From positions 1 to 64,000 of the forward strand of contig CAVOUI010000013.1 in assembly GCA_963699525.1 (NCBI GenBank): DNA of 64,000 bases, given 5' to 3'. Source of the stretch: SG8-41 sp963699525 (GTDB taxonomy: Bacteria > Pseudomonadota > Gammaproteobacteria > Burkholderiales > SG8-41). A program made the position numbers and the translations under genes. Below the pieces are notes generated by a model, which was not told the DNA's origin, made no database searches, and was given only the letters and a program-made list of their open reading frames with translations. This document shows, one piece after another, positions 25,226-35,963 of this stretch. Numbering within the stretch: position 1 is the first letter of the stretch; every line of letters starts with the position of its first letter.

Positions 25226-26002
25226 GTGGAACTCGGTTTGAAGGGAAAGGTGATCGCCATCACCGGCGGCAGCGAGGGCATCGGGCGCGCGACCGCGATG
25301 CGCTTCGGGCAGGAGGGGGCGCGGGTGGCGATCTGCGCGCGGCGCGCCGACGTGATGGAGGGCGCGGCGGAGGCGATCCGCAAGGCGACGGGCGCCGAGG
25401 TCATGACGATGGTGGCGGACGCCGCGAAGCCGGACGACATGCCGCGCTTCATCGAAGAGACCGTCAAGCGCTACGGCCGCATCGACGCGGTGGTGAACAA
25501 TGCGGGCGGCACGGGGCAGCGGCCGTTCGACGTGGTGGACGACAAGGCGTGGCAGAACGACATCGACATCAAGGTGTTCGCGCAGATCCGCACCGCGCGC
25601 GCCGCGATCCCGCCTATGAAGAAACAGGGCGGGGGCCGCATCATCAACCTCAACATGGTGGGCGCGAAGCAGCCGTCCGCGGGAACGTTCCCGACCACCA
25701 TCTCGCGCGCCGCGGGGCTTGCGCTCACCAAGGCGCTGTCCAAGGAACTCGCGCCGTTCAACATCCTGGTGAACGCGGTCGCGGTGGGCAAGATCAAGTC
25801 GATGCAGCAGGAGCGGAACGCCGCCCGCGACAAGATGAGCGTCGCCGATTTCTACGCGAAGACGGGAAAGACCGTGCCGCTCGGCCGGATGGGCGAGGCG
25901 GAGGAGGTCGCGAACGTAATCGCGTTTCTCGCGTCGGATGCCGCGAGCTACGTGACCGGCTGCTGCATCAACGTGGATGGAGGGCTCTCCGGAGTCCTCT
26001 GA
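25226..26002 (+). CDS. short-chain dehydrogenase/reductase with altered active site
   Basis: An SDR-family protein of 258 aa from the GTG at 25226, which follows an AGAGGAGA ribosome site; the frame opens at 25196. The dinucleotide motif TGGSEGIG and NNAGG are intact, as is the C-terminal VTGCCINVDGG. The normal YxxxK catalytic pair is missing: where YSASK is expected the sequence reads TTISR, so the Tyr is Thr and the Lys is Arg. It is probably not a conventional ketoreductase. Its 3' end overlaps the convergent PEP-utilising-enzyme region by 55 bp. Confidence 0.9.
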   Translation: MELGLKGKVIAITGGSEGIGRATAMRFGQEGARVAICARRADVMEGAAEAIRKATGAEVMTMVADAAKPDDMPRFIEETVKRYGRIDAVVNNAGGTGQRPFDVVDDKAWQNDIDIKVFAQIRTARAAIPPMKKQGGGRIINLNMVGAKQPSAGTFPTTISRAAGLALTKALSKELAPFNILVNAVAVGKIKSMQQERNAARDKMSVADFYAKTGKTVPLGRMGEAEEVANVIAFLASDAASYVTGCCINVDGGLSGVL

Positions 26003-27628
26003 GCGCGAAGGCCGGTGGCCTTGCGCCACTTCTCGATTTCGGCGAGATAGGCCTCGGGACGCTCGACCACGAGCTCGGGCGCGCCGGCGATCACGCGCCC
26101 GGTATTCGCGTCGAGGCACAGCGTGTCGCCTTCCGTCAGGCGCGCGTCGCCGATCGTGCAGGTCCGCCTTGCGGAGTTGATCGCGAGTCCGGTGCATCCC
26201 ACCAGGCACACCTTGTCCATCTGCCGCGCGACGACCGCGGCGTGCGAAGTGCGCCCACCGAGCGCGGTGAGGAGTCCCTGGGCGACGGCGATCCCGCCGA
26301 TGTCCGAGGTCGCGATTTCATTTCTGACGAGGATCACCGGGCCGTGCGCGGCCATATCCTTCGCTCGATCGCCGTCCAGCGCGATCGCACCGATCGCGAC
26401 GCCCTGGCTCGCGGGCGTCGCGTTTCCAAGGACAGCGGCAGTTACCGCCGGCGTCCACGCGCAGATGCTGGACCCGCGCGAGATCGATCCCGGAGAGCCG
26501 TGCCAGTGCCGCGACCGGCTCGAGCAGCCCCTCGCGGACCTGGTCTACGGCGATGCGCAGGGCCGCGAACGGGGTGCGCTGGCCGGTGCGCGTCTGCAGG
26601 AGGTGGAGCGTCTCGTCCTGCACGGTGCACTCGAACTCCTGCATGTCCCCGAACCGGGATTCGAACGCGCGCGCGATCTCTCCGATCTGCCGCTCGATCG
26701 TCGGGCAGGATCGTGCCGAGCTGGCTTGAGTCCACGATGGCGTGCCGGCCGGATACGATATCCTCGCCCTGCGCGTTAAACGCGAAGTCCATGTACAACC
26801 GGTTCTCGCCGCTGGACGGGATCGCGCGTGAACGCGACGCCGGAACCGGAGGTCCCGCCGGCATTGCCGAATACCATCCGCTGGACCGTGACCGCGGTGC
26901 CGGCGTTCGTCGTCGAGCCGGTGCAGGCGGCGGTATTCCCGCGCGCGGGGATCGTTCCACGAGCGGAAGACACCGCGCACCGCCTGCTGCAGCTGCTCCT
27001 GCGGGTCCTGCGGAAAGGCGCGCCGGGTGAGCTTCTTGTAGAGCGCGAGGTAATCGTGAACCAGCTGCGAGAGCGCCCGCGCATCGAGCTCCTGCGGCCG
27101 CGTCGCGCCGTGGCGTTCGAGACTCGTCGGCGAGCAGCGCCTCGAACGGCTGCGCCGGGCATTGGTCCACGACTTCGGCGAAGGATTGCACCAACCTGCG
27201 GTAGGAATCCCAGGGAAGGCGGGGATTCCCGGTCATGCGCAGCAGGCCGCGCAACGTGGTCTCGTTCAATCCGACGTTGAGGATCGTCGCCATCATGCCC
27301 GGCATCGAGACCGGCGCACCCGAGCGCACGGATACGAGCATCGGCTTGCGCGAGCCGCCGTAAACCAGTCCGCAGCTCGACTCCAGGCGGCGGATGTTGG
27401 CGGTGAGGTGCCCGGCCAGCTCGTTCTGCGCACTCGGCTGTCCTCGCGGGCCTGCTCACGGCAGAATCCGGTCCCGAGCACGAAGGCCTGCGGCACCGGC
27501 AGCCCGATCTCCGCCATACGCGCGAGGTTCAGGGCCTTGAAGCCCATCGCCCGCGCGTCGCCGGCGGGCTGCTCGCGCGACTGGCTGTCGATGAAGAATA
27601 CGCGCCGCGTATCGGCCGTGGATTTCAT
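25948..27628 (-). pseudogene. PEP/pyruvate-binding (PPDK/PEP synthase-like) enzyme, multiply frameshifted
   Basis: Blocks homologous to pyruvate phosphate dikinase/PEP synthase appear in order but in changing frames. The N-terminus is FFIDSQSREQPAGDARAMGF then ALNLARMAEIGLPVPQAF; the ATP-grasp region has SVRSGAPVSMPGMMATILN; the mobile phosphohistidine domain is LTALGGRTSHAAVVARQMDK, with its His present. At least four frame changes occur. The stand-alone ATP-grasp plus His domain, without the usual C-terminal PEP barrel, matches PEP-utilising proteins paired with a DUF47-type partner, which is the next gene upstream. Decay or read errors cannot be told apart here. Confidence 0.78.
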
Positions 27629-27639
27629 GCCGGCAGCCC

Positions 27640-29595
27640 TCACTTCGCCATGACCTCGCCCATCACGTAATCGCGCAGCATGAGGCCGGCGTGCATGAGC
27701 CCGTCCGCGGACTTGCTCGAGGTTCTTGACCGCTTCCACGTACACGTAAAGCGCCTGGTCGCTCGCGTGGTCCTGGAGCAGCGCGCGCTTCACGCCGCGC
27801 TGGGCATCGTCGGTGCGGTGCTCCACCGATGTGATGCGGTGGATCGCCTCGAGGAAATCCTGGACGTCTTCGCGCGGCGCGCCGCGATGCACGAAGCGCG
27901 TGGTCTCGAGCGCTTTCAGATACTCCTGCGCGCCTTGCATCAGCAGCGCCGCGAGGCCCAGGAGCGGCTGGCGGACGCGCTCCTCCCGGGCGCCATCCGG
28001 AAGGAGGGTGAAATGGAACGCGGCCTCCTCGAGGTCGTCCGCCACGTCGTCCGCGGCTTCCACCAGGTTGCGGAAGAAAGCGCCGGTGTCACCGACCTGC
28101 ACCGCCTCGCGCGCGGCGACGACCAGCTCGTCGGCCTTGCGTTCCCACTCCTTGGCGCGCCCCGCGTTGCGCTGGAACTGCTCGGGCGCATCCGGCGCGC
28201 TCGACTTGAGCAGCACATCGCGCAGCCCGCTCGGCGAGCTCGACGATGAGGGCCGCGTGCTCGGAGGCGATATCGAGCAGGCTCTGCTGCGCGCTGCGGA
28301 AGTAGTTCAGCAGCTCCGCCTTGACCTCGTCGCGGATGAGCCCGTCCAGGCGGCCCTGCCGCAGGCCGTCGCTGCACGCCCGCATCACGAACTTCAGGTA
28401 CTGCATGGCCTCGTCGCCGCCGAGCATGTCGTCGAGACGCTGCCCGAACCGGTGCGGGCCTTTGACCACGAAGTCCAGCGCGTCGTAGAGGATCAGCTCG
28501 CCGCCGCATTTCAGGAACCCCATGTGGCCGTGGTTTTCATCCGCGGCCCACTTCAGCAGCTGGAGCACGCGCGTCCTTGGACAGGAAATTGCGCAGGCGC
28601 TTGCGGGCGCGGTTCCAGTCGATCAGGAACACCAGGCGCGAGCCGAGGAAGGCGAGGTATTCCTCGAGCTCCGCGCGGTTGCGCGCCTGGTAGCGGCCGA
28701 CGCTCAGAGTGGTAGACGCCGTCCGCGAGGCTGTTGTCCCGGCGCGAGAGCGTGTCCTCCCAGCGCACGTGATAGCGCTCGAACAGGCTTTCGAAGAACA
28801 TCAGCCGCTGGAGGTGCACGTCGGTGTAGGTGATCGTGACCGCCGTCCTGGACGACGTGCACGACCAGCACGTGCGCATCGGTCGTGCCGATGTCGTTCT
28901 GGATGACGAGCTTGTCGTCGGTGTGCGTCGCCGTGGTGCCGAGCCCGGGATGGTCGAACTTGAGCGGCGCGGTCTGGTTGACGCCGCGCATGAACGCCTT
29001 GATCAGATTGCGGTCGCTCGGCCTTGATCTCGTAGACCCGGGCGCCGTCGATGGTCTCGGCCGCGATGCTCGCCTGCAGCGCGATTGAGCGCCTTGTGCA
29101 GGTCCATGACCAGCAGGTGCAGGCTGTCGCCGGCGTCGCGGTTGGCCGAGGTCATCCGGGAGATCGCCTGCCCGGCGATGGCGTCCTGGCTGCGCGCGGA
29201 TGCCGTCCAGCAGGAAGTGCTGATAGCGCTGGAGCAGCTCCTCGAATTCGGGGGTCTTGCCGGCCTGCTCGAGCGGCTGGAGCATGGACTTGACGTTGCC
29301 CATCACGAGGGAAACGATGTGTTCCGCCTGGGGGATGCGGTACTGACCCGTCGTTACCGGGCCGGCTTCCTTCGATCACCGTGTCGAGCTCGTCATCATC
29401 GAGCCCGCACGACACGCGTTCCTGCTGCATGTTGGAGAAGCCCGCGTGAGGGTGGTCCGCCCGGCTCTTGGCGAACTGCAGAAGCGTGAACAGGTACTTG
29501 ACCTGGTCATTCGCCGCGAGGGCGGCGTTGAGCAGTGCCGGGAGGAGCAGCTTGTGTTCGCCCAGCACGCCGATGATCGTGTTCTTCTCCGTCAT
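27640..29595 (-). pseudogene. DUF47/PhoU-like large partner protein, multiply frameshifted
   Basis: Starts MTEKNTIIGVLGEHKLLLP at 29595 and ends LRDYVMGEVMAK at 27640; intact it would be about 650 aa. Recognisable pieces run through several frames: KYLFTLLQFAKSRADHPHAG, NDIGTTDAHVLVVHV, LLKWAADENHGHMGFLKCG, and a C-terminal PhoU/DUF47-like helical block (FFRNLVEAADDVADDLEEA and FLEAIHRITSVEHRTDDAQ). It is placed 11 bp before the PEP-utilising gene, consistent with a conserved pair. At least five frame changes prevent expression as sequenced. Function is unknown. Confidence 0.72.
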
Positions 29596-29869
29596 GGCGG
29601 GCCTGGAGAAAAGCGGAAAGTGTCTCGGAGCGAACAAAAGAGTATAAGCGGGCCGCGTGACAGTTTTGTTGCAACGGTCCCGAACGCGCCGGCCCACAAC
29701 GGTTTCTGCGGGCGCGCCGCGCGCCCGCGGTCACAGACTAGCGCAGTGACAGGCGACGGATTTGATCTGAATCAATCCACCGAGAAATAGAAACGCATCG
29801 GCTTGCCGCCGACGTTGACGCTGTCCCAACGAACGGAGCGCGTAGGGCCTCCTTAAGCGCGTCGCGCGC
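29596..29869. other. intergenic region
   Basis: About 270 bp between a broken DUF47-type gene and the end of a molybdenum hydroxylase gene. A palindromic GCGGGCGCGCCGCGCGCCCGC stretch (about 29717-29737) may act as a terminator-like hairpin but lacks a T-run. A short minus-strand frame around 29770-29850 (ending RFYFSVD) follows an AAGGAGG-like site; I do not count it as a gene. Confidence 0.4.
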
Positions 29870-32122
29870 TCAGGCGGCCCGGGATGACGCCTCGGAGAGC
29901 GCAACCTTCATCGCCTTGGGCGTGAACGGCAGGTCGCGCACCCGCGCGCCGGTGGCGTTGAAGATCGCGTTGGCGATCGCAGCGACGGCGGGCCCCTGCG
30001 AGCCTTCGCCCGTGCCGAGGGAACGCTCGTCGGGGCGGTTGATGAGATGGACTTCGACCGCCGGCACCTCGGGGAAGGTCAGGATCGGGTAGTCGGCCCA
30101 CGAGCTCGTGGTGATGCGCTGCCGGTCGAACCCGACGTGCTCCTTCAGCGTCCAGCTCGACGACTGGATGATCCCGCCCTCGATCTGGTTCACCAACCCG
30201 TCCGGGTTGATGATGAGGCCCGCATCCACCGCCGACACCGCTTTGGTCACGCGCACCTTGCCGGTGCGGCGGTCCACCGTGACATCGGCGACGACCGCGA
30301 CGTAGCAGGCGAGGTTCTTGTAGCGGGAATAGGCGAACCCGCGCCCGTGCGTGCCGTCGCCTTTGGCGCCCGGCTTCCAGCTCGCCTTCTGCGCGCAGGT
30401 CTCGATCACGGCGCGCGCCCGGGGGTCCTTCGATGTGCCGGAGCCGGAACTCGACCGGGTCGACGCCGGCGGCAAGCGCCAGCTCGTCCATGAACGACTC
30501 GGCGGCGAACACGTTGGCGTAGGCACCCAGCGTGCGCAGCGCCGAAGTGCGGATCGGGATGTCGGTGATGTAATGCAGCACGATCTGCTGGCTCGGGAAT
30601 TCGTACGCGGGCACGGCGTTGCGGTCGGCGCCGCCCGCGGGCTGCGGGATGTTGGGGGAGGGCGCGTGCGCGGCCGGCTTCGCGAGGTACCAGCCTGCCA
30701 GCAGGTTGCCGCCGGGATTGCTGGTGGGGCGCGTCGAGTGCGGATGGCTCCAGACCTCGTGCCGCCAGTCCACGATGGCGCCGGCCCCGTCGAGCCGCGC
30801 GCGCATCTTCATCACCATCGGCGAGCCGTAGGGCTCCCACGAGAACTCGTCGTCGCGCATCCATTGCAGCTTCACGGGCCGGCCGCCGGTCGCGCGCGCG
30901 ACGAGTATCGCGTCGAGCGCGACGTCGTCCGCGCCGTTGTGCCCGTAGCAGCCCGCGCCCTCCACGTGGGTGCAGGTGATGTCGGCTTCCGGCACGCCCA
31001 GCACCTTGTTCAGCTCGCGCCGCAGCGGGAACACGCCCTGGCTGTGGGTCCAGACCTGGTACTTGCCGTCCTTCACCTGCGCCACCGCGCAGGAAGGCCC
31101 CATCGTGGCGTGCGCCTGGTAGGGGCGCGTGTAGGTCGCCTCGTAGGTGGTGATCTTTCCTCCCGCGGACACCGCGGGGATCTTCTGATTGACCACGGTG
31201 TCCTGCGAGGGCATTTTCTGCAGGTGCGCGAAGAGTTCCGGCGCGGATGGCGGCAGGCCAGCGGTTTCGTTCCATTTCGCCGAAGCCCGCAGCACCCGTG
31301 CCGCCTGGATCGCCTGTTCCTCGCGCTCGGCCGCGACGCCGAGGAAGCTGCCGTCGCGCGCGATGGCGACGACGCCAGGCAGGGCTCTGACCGCCGCCTC
31401 GTCGAACGAAACGAGCTGCGCGCGCGGTGAGGGCGGGCGCACCACGCGCCCGAACACCATGCCGGGGAGCCGCATGTCCTGGACATAGCTCCGGCCGCCC
31501 GGTGACCTTGGACGGGATGTCGCGGCGCTGAACGCTCTTTCCGATCATCCGGTACTGCGACGACGGCTTGGGCTTGACCTGGGCGGTCGCCTCGCGCTTG
31601 AAGTTCGCTTCGCGCGCGAGCTCCGCGTACGTCACCTTCGCGCCTGCGCCCGAGATCGTGCCGTCGGATACCGTCAGCCGGTCGGCCGTCGTTCCGAGCT
31701 TCGCCGCGGCAAGCCCGAGCAGGATCTGCCGCGCCTCCGCGCACGCGTAGCGCAGGGCCGTGCCGCTGTTCTCCACCGACTGGCTGCCGGCGGTCATGCC
31801 CTCGTTGGGCGTGCGCGCGGTGTCTGCCCAGACCATCTCGATGCGCTCGTAGGCGACGTCGAGCTCGTCGGAGGCGATCTGCGCGAGTGCGGTCGTGATG
31901 CCCTGGCCGAGCTCGCATTTCCCGGTGAAGATGGTCGACGGTGCCATTGGCGTTGATGCGCAGCCAGCCGTCGAGCATCCGGTTGGTCTGCAGGCTGCCC
32001 GGGAGCCGCGGCGGCGAGGCCTGCTGCGCAAGCACGCCGGGAACGCTCCAGCTGAAGCCGACGACGATGGCGCCGGCGCTCTTGAGAAAGTCGCGGCGTG
32101 ACAGGGATTGACTCGTTTTCAT
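29870..32122 (-). CDS. molybdopterin-binding aldehyde/isoquinoline oxidoreductase subunit, frameshifted
   Basis: Large subunit of a second xanthine-dehydrogenase-superfamily enzyme, about 750 aa if corrected. The Tat signal SLSRRDFLKSAGAIVVGFSW is intact. Reading resumes in another frame at GKCELGQGITTALAQIASDE, then from MRLPGMVFGRVVRPPS through EGAGCYGHNGADDVALDAI, and in a last frame from RAVIETCAQKASWKPG to ALSEASSRAA. Three frame changes lie near 31930, 31500 and 30430. Its ATG overlaps the stop of the [2Fe-2S] gene (ATGA). It is only distantly like the iorB-type gene at 20271. Confidence 0.88.
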
Positions 32123-32589
32123 CACGCCACCTCCTTCGCCGCCTTCTGCACGGCGCGGACGACCCGGTTATGGGTCCCGCAGCGGCAGAGATTCGCCGCG
32201 AGCGCCTTCTTGATCTGCGCTTCCGTCGGCTTGGGCGTCTTGTCGAGCAGCGCCTTGGCGGCCATGATCATGCCGTTCGTGCAGTAGCCGCACTGCGCCG
32301 CCTGCTCCTCGATGAACGCCTTCTGCAGCGGGTGCATGCGATCCCTCGATCCCAGGCCCTCCAGCGTGGTGATGCTCTTCGTGCCGAGCGACGAAACCGC
32401 CGTCACGCACGAGCGCGTTGGCCGGCCGTCCACCAGCACGGTGCAGGCGCCGCACTGTGATAGCCCGCAGCCGAAGCGCGGGCCATTCAGTTCCAGGTCA
32501 TTGCGCAGGATGTAGAGCAGGGGGGTGTCGGGCTCGACGCTGACGCTCTTCGCAGCCCCATTCACCTGAAGCGTGAGGCTCTGGGACAT
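32122..32589 (-). CDS. (2Fe-2S) subunit of molybdenum hydroxylase
   Basis: A 155-residue iron-sulfur subunit from 32589, with a GGAGGAGAA ribosome site. It has CGLSQCGACTVLVDG and CGYCTNGMIMAAK with CRCGTHNRVVRAV. It overlaps the large-subunit gene by ATGA, giving translational coupling. It is a paralogue of the subunit at 19791, in the same gene order. It passes electrons from the molybdenum centre to an unknown acceptor. Confidence 0.93.
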   Translation of the reverse strand: MSQSLTLQVNGAAKSVSVEPDTPLLYILRNDLELNGPRFGCGLSQCGACTVLVDGRPTRSCVTAVSSLGTKSITTLEGLGSRDRMHPLQKAFIEEQAAQCGYCTNGMIMAAKALLDKTPKPTEAQIKKALAANLCRCGTHNRVVRAVQKAAKEVA

Positions 32590-32672
32590 GTTCTCCTCCA
32601 GCCGGTGGCAATGCACAACCGCCGGTGAGCGCGGCACAGCGCTCTACCGGCGGAATTTCTGCAACCCAGTGC

Positions 32673-33246
32673 TTATTTCACCGGCGCCATCAAATGCTGA
32701 TACGGCGTGCCGGCCCACATCACGTAGGGCACCGACGTGTCGGGTTTCGGGCTCTTGGGATACTGATCGTAGAAGCTGGCTTCGGCACCGACGATCATGA
32801 TGTGCGGCCCGGTCTTGATCCAGTTGTTGTTGGGCTCGGGCTTGGCTCGCATAGGGATCGGTATTGCTGGCGTCCGTTCCACCCGCAAGCATGTACATGA
32901 AGCCGATCTTGCCGGCGGGCGGAGTCTTTTGCTCGACCCATGCCATGACCCAGTCCGCCGCGTTCTTGTCAAAGCACATGGGATCGGGGCCGGGTGTCGC
33001 CGGGTTGTCCGGCATGCAGGTAAAGCCGTTCGTTCCCTTGCGCAGCGTGCGCATCTTGCCGTCGGCCTCCATGACCACGATGGTCGCGCCCTGGGCGACC
33101 TTCGCCGGCGCCGCGGACATCGCGCTCTTGATCAGTTCCTTGTCCGAGGGAGCCTTTTTCGGGTCCGCAGCGTGGGCATTCATCGTCAACACGAGCGCGG
33201 AAACGATCGCCACCGTTCCGCACGATATCCTGTCGAAGTCGCGCAT
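32673..33246 (-). CDS. secreted hypothetical protein, one frameshift
   Basis: An exported protein of about 190 aa. The signal peptide (about 1-27) ends MNAHAADP. The mature part includes GFTCMPDNPATPGPDPMC with two Cys, then DPYA in one frame, and KPEPNNNWIKTGPHIMIVGA to YQHLMAPVK in the next. The break near 32849 is one extra base. I know similar sequences only as uncharacterised secreted proteins. It precedes the molybdenum hydroxylase genes on the same strand and may belong to that transcript. Confidence 0.8.
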
Positions 33247-33367
33247 TCACATCTCCTTTCGATGGGGTTTGCAGAAGAATCGAAGCAGGGGTGCCCCTGC
33301 TTCGGCGGCCAACCTACGCCTTCATGGATTCCGCGTCAACACGACCGGGCCGTCCCGGTTTCAGATT

Positions 33368-34333
33368 TCAGTCGGGCTTGATCCCCGCTGCCTTGACGAT
33401 CCGGCCGTATTTCGCCAGCTCGTCCTTGAGGTGTTGAGCGTACTGCAGGGGGGTACCGCCCACCGCCTCCAGTCCCAGGCCCGAAAGCTTTTCCTTCAGT
33501 TCAACGGCTTGCAGGGCCTTCACGGTTTCCTGGTTGAGCCGATGGATGACTGCCGGCGGCGTTCCGGCGGGTGCGAGCACACCGAACGCCGTGCTCGATT
33601 CGTAGCCGGGCACCCCGGCCTCGGCGACCGTGGGGTATTCCGGCACCAGCGCCGAGCGGGTCTTCGTCCCCACGGCCAGCATCTTCAGTTTTCCCGAGCG
33701 GACGTGCGGCAATATCGTCGGCAGGTTCTCGAACATGAGCTGCAGCCGCCCGGCGAGGAGATCGGCGACCGCGGGGCCCGCCCCCTTGAACGGCACGTGC
33801 ACGATGTCCACACCCGCGAGCGCCTTGAATTGCTCGGAGGAGAAGTGGCCGACCGAGCCGTTGCCGGCGGAGCCGTAGTTGAGGCTCCCCGGCTTCGCTT
33901 TCGCGAGCGCCACGAGATCTTTCACCGAGCTCACCGGGAGCGAGGGATGCACGACCAGGGTGAAGGGGCTGATCGTGGCGAGCGTGATCGGAGAGAAATC
34001 GCGCAGCGTGTCGTAGGGCACCCGCTGGAGGTTGGGGTTGATGGTGAGCGGCCCGGGGCTGCCGAGCACGATGGTGTATCCGTCGGCGGGCGCTCTTGCC
34101 GCGAGCTCGGCGCCGATGACGCCGCCCGCGCCCCCGCGGTTGTCCACGACGACCGTCTGCCCGAGCGCTTCGGTCAGCCGCGGCGCGAGGAACCGCGCGA
34201 GGAGATCCGTGCTGCCGCCCGGCGCAAACGGAACGATGAACCGGATGGGACGCGAAGGGTATTGCTGCGCATCAGCGGCAGCGCCACCAAGGCAGAAGGC
34301 AGAAGTCAGAAGGAAGAAGAAGAGCTTTTTCAT
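33368..34333 (-). CDS. Bug-family TTT substrate-binding protein
   Basis: A 321-residue periplasmic receptor. Signal peptide MKKLFFFLLTSAFCLGGAAA; mature region begins near QQYPSRPIRFIVPFAPGGSTD, with VVDNRGGAGG and APADGYTIVLGS. The signal sequence is encoded by a CTTCTGCC-type tandem-like stretch that is also found at the start of the Bug gene at 37129, although the mature parts differ. It is an orphan receptor, 25 bp from a DUF202 gene on the same strand. Confidence 0.94.
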   Translation of the reverse strand: MKKLFFFLLTSAFCLGGAAADAQQYPSRPIRFIVPFAPGGSTDLLARFLAPRLTEALGQTVVVDNRGGAGGVIGAELAARAPADGYTIVLGSPGPLTINPNLQRVPYDTLRDFSPITLATISPFTLVVHPSLPVSSVKDLVALAKAKPGSLNYGSAGNGSVGHFSSEQFKALAGVDIVHVPFKGAGPAVADLLAGRLQLMFENLPTILPHVRSGKLKMLAVGTKTRSALVPEYPTVAEAGVPGYESSTAFGVLAPAGTPPAVIHRLNQETVKALQAVELKEKLSGLGLEAVGGTPLQYAQHLKDELAKYGRIVKAAGIKPD

Positions 34334-34358
34334 GTCAGTCATCTTCACCAGCGCGCGA

Positions 34359-34736
34359 CTACAAGGTTGCCCCGTGGATGAAGAGATAGACCGTAAGGCC
34401 GATGCCGAGGGCCGCAACAGCTGCGTTGGCAAGCATGCCGAGATGAACCCGGTAGCCTTCCGGTATCTCGACCGGCTTAAGCGTGCGAAGAACCTTTCGG
34501 TACTGCGCAATGGAGGCGGCGGAAGTCAGCGCGCCCAGCACGATGAAGGCGAGGCCAATCCAGAAAGAGACCCCTCTCTGAAGCGCCTCGACCTCCTGCG
34601 CCAGGAGCAGGTGCACGAACAGGCCGAAGCGCTCGATGACGAACCCAAACGCCATCAAGGCGAGACTGGTGCGATTCCAGGCCAGCAGCGTGCGTTCGGC
34701 GGCGAAGAAGACCCGCGGGTCGTTGAGATCGGACAT
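34359..34736 (-). CDS. DUF202 (YidH-like) membrane protein
   Basis: A 125-residue inner-membrane protein of the DUF202 family with three TM helices. The characteristic N-terminal motif is FFAAERTLLAWNRTSLALMAFG, with helices near 20-40, 55-75 and 100-122. Function is unknown; members are widespread. The ATG at 34736 lies 17 bp after the aminotransferase gene, so cotranscription is likely. Confidence 0.93.
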   Translation of the reverse strand: MSDLNDPRVFFAAERTLLAWNRTSLALMAFGFVIERFGLFVHLLLAQEVEALQRGVSFWIGLAFIVLGALTSAASIAQYRKVLRTLKPVEIPEGYRVHLGMLANAAVAALGIGLTVYLFIHGATL

Positions 34737-34753
34737 ATTGCGTTATCCTGGGG

Positions 34754-35911
34754 CTAGATCTTGCAAAGTATCTCCGCGCCGCGGGCGAGCGTCTCCTCCG
34801 ACTTGGCGAAGCAGAAACGCAGCACCCGGTGATCCGGCGGCTTGCGGTAAAACGCCGAGATGGGGATCGAGGCGATGCCTTTCTCCTTCGTGAGGCGGAC
34901 GGCGAGATCGGAATCGCGCTCGTTGCTGATCGCGTCGTAGGCGAGGTTCTGGAAGAACGTCCCGCGTGAGGGCAGGGGCTTGAAGCGCGATCCCCGCACG
35001 CCCTGAAGGAAGAAATCGCGCTTCTTCTGGTAGAACGCCGCGAGCGAGAGGTAGGCGTCCTTGTTCTCCATGTATTCGGCGAGCGCGTGCTGGAGCGGGC
35101 CGTTGGTCACGAACACGTTGAACTGGTGCACCTTGCGGAACTCGCTCGTCAGCTCCTTCGGCGCGAGCACGTAGCCCATCTTCCAGCCGGTCACGTGGTA
35201 GGTCTTGCCGAAGGAGGACACGACGAAGCTCCGCTCGGCGAGCCCGGGAAAGCGCGCGACGCTCTGGTGCCGGTGGCCGTCGAACACGATGTGCTCGTAG
35301 ACCTCGTCGCTCACCACCACGATGTCCGTGCCGCGGAGCATGTTCTCGAGCATCCGCATGTCCTCGCCCGAGAACACGCTCGCGGTCGGATTGTTGGGCG
35401 TGTTGACGATGATCAGGCGCGTCTTCGGCGTGATCGCCCGCTGCACCTGCTGCCAGTCGATGCTGTAGTCGGGATAGCGGAGCTGCACGAAGACCGGGAC
35501 GCCGCCGTTCACCTCGATCGAGGGCGCGTAGCTGTCGTAGGCGGGCTCGAAGAGGATGACCTCGTCGCCGGGCCGCACCAGAGTCGTGACCGCGGTGAAG
35601 ATGCCGTAGGTTGCGCCCGGGGTCACCGTCACCTCGTGCTCGGGATCGTATCTCGTACCGTAGAGCGCCTCGACCTTCTCCGCGATGCGTTCGCGCAGCC
35701 GCATGACGCCCGCCATCGGCGGGTACTGGTTCAGCCCGGCGTTGAAGTACTTGGTGACGAGGTCGCGCAGCTCCTTCGCGCAGTCGAAGTCCGGGAATCC
35801 CTGCGACAGGTTGATCGCGTTGTGCTCCTGCGCGAGCCGCGACATCACGGTGAAGATCGTGGTGCCGACGTTGGGCAGCTTGGATGCGATCGGTCGCGGG
35901 TAAGCGGGCAT
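34754..35911 (-). CDS. PLP-dependent class I aminotransferase (methionine aminotransferase-like)
   Basis: A 385-residue fold-type I aminotransferase. The PLP lysine is in SSFGKTYHVTGWKMGY; other family blocks are INLSQGFPDFD, NTPNNPTASVF and a terminal RFCFAKSEETL. The N-terminal SQGFPDF and FGKTYHVTGWK patterns match the YbdL/kynurenine-aminotransferase group acting on methionine or aromatic amino acids. The exact substrate is not determined. It is divergent from the isopropylmalate dehydrogenase-type gene, with a palindromic element between. Confidence 0.92.
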   Translation of the reverse strand: MPAYPRPIASKLPNVGTTIFTVMSRLAQEHNAINLSQGFPDFDCAKELRDLVTKYFNAGLNQYPPMAGVMRLRERIAEKVEALYGTRYDPEHEVTVTPGATYGIFTAVTTLVRPGDEVILFEPAYDSYAPSIEVNGGVPVFVQLRYPDYSIDWQQVQRAITPKTRLIIVNTPNNPTASVFSGEDMRMLENMLRGTDIVVVSDEVYEHIVFDGHRHQSVARFPGLAERSFVVSSFGKTYHVTGWKMGYVLAPKELTSEFRKVHQFNVFVTNGPLQHALAEYMENKDAYLSLAAFYQKKRDFFLQGVRGSRFKPLPSRGTFFQNLAYDAISNERDSDLAVRLTKEKGIASIPISAFYRKPPDHRVLRFCFAKSEETLARGAEILCKI

Positions 35912-35963
35912 GGCAGCGGGTCTTTGCGAGCCGCTATTCTAGCAGCGCGCTATACTCCATCGA

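Noticed and set aside
29770..29850. Short minus-strand ORF after AAGGAGG-like site
   Set aside because: Fewer than 25 codons, no standard start codon in frame and no similarity that I can defend.
15467..33246. Selenocysteine or other recoding as an explanation for the broken genes at 15467-33246
   Set aside because: Homology resumes in a different frame at these breaks, so they are indels and not read-through stops; no SECIS-like hairpins are associated.
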